Shown here one piece after another: positions 1-4,815 of a stretch of 5,064 bases of DNA (its first letter is position 1; each line of letters begins with the position of its first letter). The translations under genes were made by a program, and so were the position numbers. Source of the stretch: Caldisericota bacterium (GTDB lineage Bacteria; CAIJMQ01; JAADFP01); the NCBI GenBank assembly GCA_013152825.1, contig JAADFP010000132.1, forward strand, positions 1-5,064, written 5' to 3'. The notes below the pieces were generated by a model. It ran no database searches, was not told the DNA's origin, and saw only the letters and a program-made list of their open reading frames with translations.

Positions 1-105
1 GGGCAGGGAATCTTCCCAAAAAACGCTTTCCTGGCCAGCCAGAGGAGAGTTGTGGAATCTTTACCTATTGACCAGAGAATTGCTACCTGCCTGAAACGGC
101 TGTAA
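1..105 (+). CDS. 3' end of an unidentified gene (partial)
   Basis: Frame 1 is open from the window edge to a TAA at 103-105, giving 34 residues that end in SLPIDQRIATCLKRL. The composition (R/K-rich, amphipathic, ordinary codons) looks like the C-terminal helix of a soluble protein, but I do not recognise the family. A second frame is open to position 94, so the reading is not unique. If real, the gene is convergent with the leftward operon ending at 305. The assignment rests only on an open frame of limited length at the edge. Confidence 0.35.
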   Translation, partial: GQGIFPKNAFLASQRRVVESLPIDQRIATCLKRL

Positions 106-214
106 GCTTCTCTTATTATAAATATGCTCTGGTTTTCTAATCTATCCAGGCGTGTCATCTCAATCTATTATAGGGGAAACATCCAACAAGAAAAACCCCA
201 AACCCTCCAGATGT

Positions 215-249
215 ATATCGGGAAAGTTACGAATTCTACCTCCCGATAT
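215..249. repeat. Perfect 9-bp inverted repeat between convergent genes
   Basis: ATATCGGGA at 215-223 is exactly complementary to TCCCGATAT at 241-249, with a 17-nt loop. It lies between the rightward partial gene and the end of the leftward operon, where a bidirectional terminator would sit. There is no T-run directly after the stem on either strand. On the minus strand a GGGGTTTTTC stretch (191-200) follows about 15 nt later. It is therefore a terminator candidate only; a protein-binding dyad is the alternative. Confidence 0.45.
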
Positions 250-266
250 CTCCCTAATCTCTAAAC

Positions 267-301
267 CAATCTAAGGTCTATAGTCTAATGTCTAAAGTCA
301 A
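267..301. repeat. Degenerate 7-bp tandem repeat, five copies
   Basis: Successive heptamers at 267, 274, 281, 288 and 295 read CAATCTA, AGGTCTA, TAGTCTA, ATGTCTA and AAGTCAA. The consensus is NNGTCTA; on the minus strand it is TAGACNN. The array ends 3 nt before the stop codon of the TPR gene at 305. Scattered TCTA words upstream (about 138-170) may be decayed outliers. Short heptameric arrays in intergenic DNA are known from several bacterial groups; any role here is unknown. Confidence 0.5.
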
Positions 302-304
302 TTC

Positions 305-916
305 CTATCCCGCCTTCTCCCCCACTCTTCCCAATCTTTCTTTAAGAAAGGTTTCCTCTTCTCTCCCTTTCCATTCGCTAAGGGCGGTTTTCAGCAGTTC
401 CTCTGCTCTTTTTATTTCCCCTTCATCAATCAGCAGGTCAACCGTTCGGTTCAAGAAAAAAAGTTTTTCTTTTGCTTCTTCTGCTGTCTGGTAAAGGAAT
501 TCCAGTTCCTGGATGGCTTCTCTTTTTCTTTTTAATTTACCCGCAAGGATATCCGCCATTTCCATGCGTGCGGTTCTATCTTCCGGGTCGTTCTCTAAAA
601 GCTTCTGGTATTCTTTTACTGCTTCTTCAAATTCCCCCTTTAGCGCCAATGAACGGGGTACAGAATAAAGCCTTTCTTCTACTCTGCCTATATCGGGAAA
701 GTAGAGCGAATGGGCAAATTTCCGGGCTATCCAGTCAGCAAAGGGAGGAGCTATCAATATAGCAGAAAAAACCAGAAAAATCAGGAAAGCCAGGAAATAA
801 AAAAGCGCTAAGGCGGTTCCGATGCTCCTTATTCCCAGTATAAAAAATTTTCCCGTGATAAGCAGGAGAATAACGCCGGTAAAAAAGAGTAAGAGACGGG
901 TTAAAAATTCTTTCAT
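305..916 (-). CDS. Membrane-anchored TPR protein, last gene of the pilT operon
   Basis: A protein of 203 residues. Residues about 6-28 and 32-56 are two strongly hydrophobic segments separated by a short turn. Positive residues (R65, K66) follow the second, so both ends are predicted to be cytoplasmic. From about residue 81 the chain becomes charged and helical with TPR-like repeats. The clearest is around ALKGEFEEAVKEYQKLLEND (91-110); weaker ones lie at about 118-146 and 152-184 (EGEIKRAEELLKTAL). TPRs bind other proteins, so an inner-membrane scaffold for the neighbouring retraction ATPases is a reasonable inference, but no specific function is recognised. The ATG overlaps the upstream ATPase stop as ATGA (913-916), which suggests translational coupling and explains the absence of a good Shine-Dalgarno. 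The stop is TAG at 305-307. Confidence 0.85.
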   Translation of the reverse strand: MKEFLTRLLLFFTGVILLLITGKFFILGIRSIGTALALFYFLAFLIFLVFSAILIAPPFADWIARKFAHSLYFPDIGRVEERLYSVPRSLALKGEFEEAVKEYQKLLENDPEDRTARMEMADILAGKLKRKREAIQELEFLYQTAEEAKEKLFFLNRTVDLLIDEGEIKRAEELLKTALSEWKGREEETFLKERLGRVGEKAG

Positions 917-1959
917 AGATTTTTGAAAATGGCTGGATTCTTGGCAAAGGAGACAGCAGTTTCGTAGGTTATAAGCCCTTTCAGGTAAAGTTCTTTCAGG
1001 GATTTATCCATGGTTTGCATTCCGTACTGGCTGCCTGTCTGGATAAGGGTAGGAATCTGGTCAGTTTTGTGTGCTTTGATAACATTCCTTATGCCCGGGT
1101 TGGCAATGAGAATTTCAGTGGCTAATACTCTCCCTTTTCCATCCTGTCGGGGGAGGAGAAGCTGTGCCACAATTCCCTGTAAACATCCGGCTAACTGGAT
1201 CTTAACTTCCTGTTGCTGATGGGGTGGAAATACATCTATAATCCTGTCAATGGTCTGGGGTGCATCAGGAGTATGAAGAGTGGTAAGCACCAGGTGTCCT
1301 GTCTCGGCAGCGGTAAGGGCAGTGGATATTGTCTCCAGGTCTCTCATTTCTCCGATACAGATTACATCCGGATCCTGCCGTAAAACCCTACGGAGTGCCT
1401 GAGAGAAAGAATGAGTATCTGATCTAACCTCTCTTTGCTTTACCACGCTTTTCTTGTTTTTGTGGAGATATTCAATAGGGTCCTCGATACTGATGATTAC
1501 ACATCTTTTCGTGCTATTTATGAGGTCCATTAGACTGGCCAGGGTGGTAGTTTTCCCCATTCCAGTAGGGCCTGTAATAATCACCAGCCCGTTTGGCTTT
1601 AGCGCCAGGTCTTTTACAATGGGAGGGAGTCCGAGTTCTTTCCAGGAGGGGATACTCAGGGAGACTACTCTTATAGAGGCTTCCACATTGCCCTTTTGCC
1701 GGTGTACATTTACCCGGAAGCGGCTTATCCCGGGTAAATGAAGGGAAAAATCCAGCTCCCAATTTTCTTCAAATTCAATTCTCTGGTTTTCTGTAAGCAC
1801 GCTGTAAATCAGTTCCCGGGTGTTTTCGCTGCTAAGAGAAGGATATTTAAGGGGAATAATTTCGCCGTTGACTCTCAGTAGAGGGGGAGAATCAACACAG
1901 ATATGCAGGTCACTGGCTCCTGCTTTTAATGTTTCCTTAAGAAGAGTTTGTATCTCCAT
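913..1959 (-). CDS. pilT: PilT-like type IV pilus retraction ATPase
   Basis: A 348-residue cytoplasmic hexameric ATPase of the GspE/PilT secretion-ATPase superfamily, the usual length for PilT. These proteins drive pilus retraction (twitching motility, DNA uptake) by ATP hydrolysis at the inner-membrane platform. The N-terminal PAS-like part carries GASDLHI (14-20) and LRVNGEI (28-34). Walker A is GPTGMGKTT (130-138), with M and T where PilT usually has S and S. The Asp box is ISIEDPIEY (156-164), Walker B DVICIGEMRD (198-207), and the His box HLVLTTLHT (222-230). The C-terminal PilT signature appears as GIRNVIKAHK (289-298), close to the AIRNLIRE motif needed for retraction, followed by YGMQTMDKSL (312-321). 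It is the middle gene of a three-gene operon. Its Shine-Dalgarno is weak, so it may depend on coupling with the upstream gene. The symbol fits by family; PilT versus a second paralogue cannot be fully separated. Confidence 0.9.
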   Translation of the reverse strand: MEIQTLLKETLKAGASDLHICVDSPPLLRVNGEIIPLKYPSLSSENTRELIYSVLTENQRIEFEENWELDFSLHLPGISRFRVNVHRQKGNVEASIRVVSLSIPSWKELGLPPIVKDLALKPNGLVIITGPTGMGKTTTLASLMDLINSTKRCVIISIEDPIEYLHKNKKSVVKQREVRSDTHSFSQALRRVLRQDPDVICIGEMRDLETISTALTAAETGHLVLTTLHTPDAPQTIDRIIDVFPPHQQQEVKIQLAGCLQGIVAQLLLPRQDGKGRVLATEILIANPGIRNVIKAHKTDQIPTLIQTGSQYGMQTMDKSLKELYLKGLITYETAVSFAKNPAIFKNL

Positions 1960-1961
1960 TA

Positions 1962-2053
1962 TTATCTTAATGCAGAAGATTTAATTCCTGATAGCTTCAT
2001 CTTCAATTCCTCGGGTTTGTTGCTCTGGGAAAGTGCTTCCTCATAATCAACTC
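1962..2053 (-). other. Out-of-frame C-terminal tail of the upstream PilU/PilT-like gene
   Basis: Reading the minus strand one base back from codon 328 of the 2003-3037 gene gives VDYEEALSQSNKPEEL followed by KMKLSGIKSSALR and a TAA at 1962-1964. This matches what PilT/PilU family proteins have at their C terminus (a YEEAL helix, then NPEEL and K/R-L-x-GI). The actual frame yields LIMRKHFPRATNPRN, which does not. The TAA lies 2 nt before the ATG at 1959. The simplest explanation is loss of one A in the AAA at 2054-2056 (AAAA to AAA), either in the genome or in the assembly. Confidence 0.75.
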
Positions 2054-3037
2054 TTTGCCTTCCTTAACCAGTACATAAAGGATCTGATTAAAGGTACACA
2101 TGCCAGAAGATTTCCCTTCTTCCATTAGCCTGTATAGCTCATCAATTTTTCCTTCCTGGATATACTTTCGCACCGTGGGAGTACCCAGGAGAATAGAGTA
2201 AGCAGGAATTCTTTCCCTGCCTGTTTTTGAGGGCAGAAGCCTGAGGGAAACAATTCCTTTCAATAGATGAGAAAGCCGAAACCTTATCTCGCTCTGGTAC
2301 TGGGGAGGGAAGAAAGCTAAAATCCTTTCCACGGTTTTGGGTGCATCTATGGTATGCAGGGTAGTGAGAACAAGACTTCCGGTTTCTGCCGCATTGAGAG
2401 CTGTTTCGAAAGTTTCCCTGTCTCTTATTTCCCCAATCATTATTACATCAGAGGATTCTCTTACCACACTTCGCAAAGCACGCGAAAAGGAAAGCGTATC
2501 CTTGCCTACTTCTCGCTGGTTTATAAGGCTTTGTTTCTCTTCTAATATAAACTCTATGGGGTCCTCAATACTAATAATATGATAGGGAAAGTTTTTGTTT
2601 ATATATTCCAGCATTGAGGCCAGGGTAGTAGATTTGCCACATCCTGCCGGCCCGGTGATAATCACCATACCCCTTCTCTGAGAGGATAACCGGGCAAGGA
2701 CTGAAGAAGGAAGGTTTAATTCTCCAAATGTAGGAATATATTTTTTGATTTCTCGTACTACCAGGGCTACTTTACCTCTTTGACAGAAGAGATTAGCTCT
2801 GAAACGTCTGCCGGAATATTCAAAAGTGGTGTCTTCCTCTTTTTCCCGGTAGAATCTTTCTCTCCCTTCCCTACCCAGGATAAACAAAAGTAGCCTATCC
2901 ATCTCCTGTCTATCTAAAACCTGCTCTCCTCTGGCCAATTTCCCTCCTACTCTCAGGAAAGGGAAGCCTTCTTCTTTCATGTAGAGATCAGAGGCATCTT
3001 CCTTTAACATCCACTCAATTAATCCTTCCCAGCCCAT
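2003..3037 (-). CDS. PilU/PilT-like retraction ATPase, C terminus frameshifted
   Basis: A 344-residue member of the PilT/PilU branch of secretion ATPases, predicted cytoplasmic and acting at the pilus base. It has the N-terminal DASDLYMKE (14-22) and LRVGGKL (28-34). Walker A is GPAGCGKST (129-137), the Asp box SIEDPIEF (156-163), Walker B DVIMIGEIRD (197-206), and the His box SLVLTTLHT (221-229). The AIRNLIRE motif is replaced by TVRKYIQEGK (288-297), followed by SGMCTFNQIL (311-320), resembling PilU more than PilT. In species that have both, PilU is an accessory that works through PilT. Residues 329-344 look out of frame; a one-base repair at about 2054 would give a 358-residue protein ending at 1962. 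There is no Shine-Dalgarno before the ATG, and a TATAAT lies 9 nt upstream, so the mRNA may be almost leaderless. The ATG at 3037 is favoured because MGWEGLIEWMLKEDASDLY aligns with the family start. It heads the ATPase operon. Confidence 0.88.
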   Translation of the reverse strand: MGWEGLIEWMLKEDASDLYMKEEGFPFLRVGGKLARGEQVLDRQEMDRLLLFILGREGRERFYREKEEDTTFEYSGRRFRANLFCQRGKVALVVREIKKYIPTFGELNLPSSVLARLSSQRRGMVIITGPAGCGKSTTLASMLEYINKNFPYHIISIEDPIEFILEEKQSLINQREVGKDTLSFSRALRSVVRESSDVIMIGEIRDRETFETALNAAETGSLVLTTLHTIDAPKTVERILAFFPPQYQSEIRFRLSHLLKGIVSLRLLPSKTGRERIPAYSILLGTPTVRKYIQEGKIDELYRLMEEGKSSGMCTFNQILYVLVKEGKELIMRKHFPRATNPRN

Positions 3038-3171
3038 GATTAGTTTATTATATCAGAATGATGGGAAGACCATCTAAGAGTGTAGACATTAACGCCATGT
3101 GCGGCTTTTCTTTTGGGTAAATAAAATATAAACTACCCTCTTCGAAGGAAAAGGGAAAAGAGGAGGGCAAA
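3038..3171. other. Divergent spacer between the ATPase operon and the IS remnant
   Basis: Beyond the leftward promoter this 134-nt stretch holds no gene. The right part (about 3131-3171) is probably the left end and leader of an insertion sequence. CCCTC at 3136-3140 can pair with GAGGG at 3163-3167, which overlaps the AGGAGG Shine-Dalgarno (3161-3166) of the remnant transposase. I could not identify the exact terminal inverted repeat or a target-site duplication, because the other IS end is missing from the window. Confidence 0.35.
3047..3076 (-). promoter_or_regulatory. Extended -10 promoter of the pilus ATPase operon
   Basis: On the minus strand, TGATATAAT (3047-3055) is a consensus TATAAT with an extended -10 TG one base upstream. 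The -35 position (18-nt spacer, 3071-3076) reads TAGATG, a poor match, as is usual for extended -10 promoters. The start of transcription would fall near 3039-3041, only about 2-4 nt before the ATG at 3037, which implies a leaderless mRNA. Confidence 0.6.
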
Positions 3172-3306
3172 ATGAAAGTATATAATTTTATCATAACCAC
3201 TTTCGTAATTGCCGATGATTATATTAAAGAACATTTTCCCGTCTGAAAGCTTCGGAGGAGAGGCTTTCTGCCAAAGTTGAGCGATAGCGAGGCTATTACT
3301 ATGGAA
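3172..3306 (+). pseudogene. N-terminal remnant of an IS transposase (IS982-like)
   Basis: An ATG at 3172, preceded by an excellent Shine-Dalgarno (AGGAGG, 5-nt spacing), begins MKVYNFIITTFVIADDYIKE. Frame 1 then has TGA at 3244-3246 and continues KLRRRGFLPKLSDSEAITME to 3306, where the resemblance stops. FIITxFVxxDD followed by LSxSEAITMEI is, from memory, how DDE transposases of the IS982 group begin, at about 45 of their roughly 300 residues. The TGA lies where a CGA arginine codon would fit (V-R-K-L-R), so it looks like a nonsense mutation. All catalytic residues are missing, so the fragment is inactive. It is joined directly to the glycosidase remnant that follows. The family call is from recall and could be a neighbouring IS group. 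Confidence 0.65.
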
Positions 3307-4002
3307 AGGAACAGATTGAAAAGCCTGAATTGCTTGATTTTGAAATCCTCCAGACCGGTCACGGCAGTCATCACAGCTTCCCCAATACTATTAAATCATT
3401 AAGGCTTTCCCCTGGACAAGGAGCCAAAATGCCGGTCCTGGTGGGTGAGGTATGTTACGAGGGAATCATGGAGGCAAACCGGGAGGAGATACAGCGCCCT
3501 CTTTTCTGGGGTTGTATGCTCTCCGGGGCAGCCGGGCATACCTATGGTGCCAACGGTATCTGGCAGGTAAACATAAAAGAAAAACCCTCTGGGCCTTCAC
3601 CACACGGCATTTCCTGGGGGGCACTCCCTGGGAAGAGGCTTACAATTGCCCGGGTCAAAACATCTGAGCATCAGCAAAAGACTCCTGGAGCGCTATGCCT
3701 GGGGAGAAATGCAACCGCACCAGGAATGGGTGGAAACACCCTCAACCAACAAGGATGAACACTTCGTTCCCTATGCCGCAGGGTATCCCGGGGAAACTGC
3801 GTATAATCTATTTCAGCCCTTTCTTGCCTCTGTCCCGGGTCAAGAATCTGGAGTGCGAAGTTGCCTATCGGGTCTTCTTTTTCAACCCTTCTACCGGCCA
3901 GAAACATGGCTTAGGAAAGGCGACAGCAGACAGGAATGGCAGCTATGAGCTACCAAAACCGTCCATATTCCGGGATTGGTCCTGGTCATGGAAGCAGAAT
4001 AA
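3307..4002 (+). pseudogene. Decayed apiosidase-like (DUF4038) glycoside hydrolase, C-terminal part
   Basis: Family-like segments occur in changing frames. Frame 0 gives KPELLDFEILQTGHG (from 3321) and, after a short slip, MPVLVGEVCYEGIMEA and LSGAAGHTYGANGIWQVN. Frame 2 gives TPWEEAYNCPG (3623). Frame 1 gives KHLSISKRLLERYAWGEM (from 3658). Frame 2 gives IPGKLRIIYF and AYRVFFFNPSTGQKHGLG. Frame 1 gives VLVMEAE and the TAA at 4000-4002. This is the second half of the catalytic barrel, with the GEVCYEG glutamate, plus the C-terminal beta domain often named putative collagen-binding. Intact relatives are secreted enzymes of about 450-500 residues acting on plant glycans such as apiose-containing pectin. 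The N-terminal half and signal peptide are absent, so the gene is dead. Breakpoints lie near 3412-3429, at the G6 run 3616-3621, near 3649-3654, at 3784, and at 3977-3979. Confidence 0.8.
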
Positions 4003-4031
4003 TTGCTGTAGAATGCCCGGTGAAGAGATAT

Positions 4032-4060
4032 ACTGCTCCCCGCCTTTAGTCGGGGGCAGT
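4032..4060. terminator. GC-rich stem-loop between the glycosidase remnant and yajC
   Basis: ACTGC-T-CCCCG (4032-4042) pairs with CGGGGGCAGT (4051-4060), a 10-bp stem with one bulged T and an 8-nt loop. It lies 30 nt after the ancestral glycosidase stop (4002) and 31 nt after the leftward yajC stop (4092), so it could end transcription from both sides. Neither strand has a U-run directly after the stem (AAAAATAA follows 11 nt later on the plus strand). Intrinsic termination is therefore not assured. Confidence 0.5.
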
Positions 4061-4091
4061 GAGTTATCTGAAAAATAATCAGGGGGGAAAT

Positions 4092-4397
4092 TTATTCTAT
4101 TTTTCCCGAGATGCTGCTTTTGGTGAACTCTATTCTGGTGTTGTCATCCACCTTCAATACCACGCTCTTCTCCTTGATATTTACCACTGTGCCGTAAATA
4201 CCGCTGCTGGTGATTACTTTATCTCCTTTTTTGAGAGCTTGCAGCATTTTCTGGTGTTCTTTCTCCTTTTTCCGCTGAGGAAGGATGAGAAGAAAGTAAA
4301 AAATCACAAATATGAATATAAGAGGCAGAAGAGAGGCTATTCCGCCTGCTCCTCCGGCAGTGGTTCCTCCCTGTGCCATTCCATAAGCAAAGTTCAT
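4092..4397 (-). CDS. yajC: Preprotein translocase subunit YajC
   Basis: A 101-residue single-pass inner-membrane protein, the usual length for YajC. It has a glycine-rich N terminus (residues 10-20), one membrane helix at about 22-39 (LLPLIFIFVIFYFLLIL), and then the hallmark LPQRKKEKEHQKML (39-52). The cytoplasmic domain follows as LKKGDKVITSSGIYGTV (55-71) and KVDDNTRIEFTKSSI (82-96). YajC associates with SecDF and SecYEG in protein export and membrane insertion. Start: ATG at 4397 preceded by a strong AAAGGGGG Shine-Dalgarno with about 6-nt spacing. In many bacteria secD and secF follow yajC; here a stem-loop and decayed mobile/glycosidase DNA follow instead. The identification is secure. 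Confidence 0.95.
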   Translation of the reverse strand: MNFAYGMAQGGTTAGGAGGIASLLPLIFIFVIFYFLLILPQRKKEKEHQKMLQALKKGDKVITSSGIYGTVVNIKEKSVVLKVDDNTRIEFTKSSISGKIE

Positions 4398-4455
4398 TGT
4401 AACCCCCTTTAACTGTCTTTTCTAAATATTCCTTCTACTCTTACTATTTCCTGGC

Positions 4456-4507
4456 GCTTATTCTACCATACTTTATTTATTTTCGCTTTGTAGCCAGTAG
4501 AATAAGC
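4456..4507. repeat. Perfect 11-bp inverted repeat in the merR-yajC spacer
   Basis: GCTTATTCTAC at 4456-4466 is exactly complementary to GTAGAATAAGC at 4497-4507, with a 30-nt AT-rich spacer. The right arm includes the last base of the merR stop codon. No T-run follows the stem in the minus direction, so it is not a typical intrinsic terminator. It could be a long hairpin, a regulator-binding dyad for yajC, or a remnant of a mobile repeat. Confidence 0.5.
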
Positions 4508-4815
4508 TATCGCAAGATACTTAACAATTCTTCCAGTTCTCTCTTTATTTCCCGCAGTTGGTTGATTACTATACTGCTTTTGGTTTCTTCGTCCGTCTTC
4601 CTTAGAGCTTTTTTGATGCCCTTGATAGAATAACCGGATTTAATCAGTTTGTTTATTCTCTTTATTTTTTCTACCTCTTCCATGGGGTACTTTCTTCTCT
4701 TTCCGCTTCGGTCAGGATTTACCAGCCCGCAACGTTCCCAGTATCTAATGGTGTAGGGAGGAATACCCTCCTGTTCACTCACCTCGCTAATAGAAAGATA
4801 GACTTTATTTCTCAT
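4507..4815 (-). CDS. Small MerR-family transcriptional regulator
   Basis: A 102-residue DNA-binding protein. The winged helix-turn-helix spans about residues 6-44: YLSISEVSEQEGIPPYTIRYWE (6-27), then the wing GLVNPDRSGKRRKYP (30-44). Helices EEVEKIKRINKLIKSGYSIKGIKKAL (46-71) follow. A short coiled-coil tail (about 82-101, REIKRELEELL) probably makes the antiparallel dimer. There is no effector-binding or metal-binding C-terminal domain and no cysteine cluster, so the ligand is unknown. MerR proteins usually bind dyads between -35 and -10 and twist the promoter. The ATG overlaps the gpsA stop by 11 nt (4805-4815), with GGAGAGG 7 nt upstream inside gpsA. It is therefore co-transcribed with, and coupled to, gpsA. 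Its target is not visible; the 11-bp inverted repeat just downstream has a 30-nt spacer, larger than classic MerR operators. Confidence 0.88.
   Translation of the reverse strand: MRNKVYLSISEVSEQEGIPPYTIRYWERCGLVNPDRSGKRRKYPMEEVEKIKRINKLIKSGYSIKGIKKALRKTDEETKSSIVINQLREIKRELEELLSILR

Noticed and set aside
106..304. CRISPR, tRNA or other structured RNA in the left spacer
   Set aside because: The heptamer repeats are far too short for CRISPR, and no cloverleaf or known riboswitch core is visible.
1454..1741. Open frames antisense to the two pilus ATPase genes (also 1010-1219 and 2337-2582)
   Set aside because: All are mirror frames of strongly conserved coding sequence and show no protein-like features of their own.
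2045..2060. Programmed -1 ribosomal frameshifting in the first ATPase gene
   Set aside because: The site GGCAAAGAG lacks a slippery heptamer and I see no clear downstream pseudoknot. A one-base deletion or sequencing error is simpler.
3330..3758. A 142-codon rightward open frame as an intact gene
   Set aside because: It starts at a TTG without a ribosome site, family similarity begins upstream of it, and the conserved sequence leaves this frame at the G6 run near 3616. It is one piece of the decayed glycosidase.
3671..3907. A leftward 78-codon open frame within the glycosidase remnant
   Set aside because: The opposite strand carries conserved hydrolase segments here; the leftward frame has no motif.
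4059..4412. A 117-codon rightward open frame opposite yajC
   Set aside because: It lies antisense to the secure yajC gene, has no recognisable domain and has no ribosome site.
4445..4480. A sigma-70 promoter for yajC around TATGGTAGAAT on the minus strand
   Set aside because: A -10-like word is present, but no acceptable -35 lies 15-19 nt upstream, and the word is part of the 11-bp inverted repeat.
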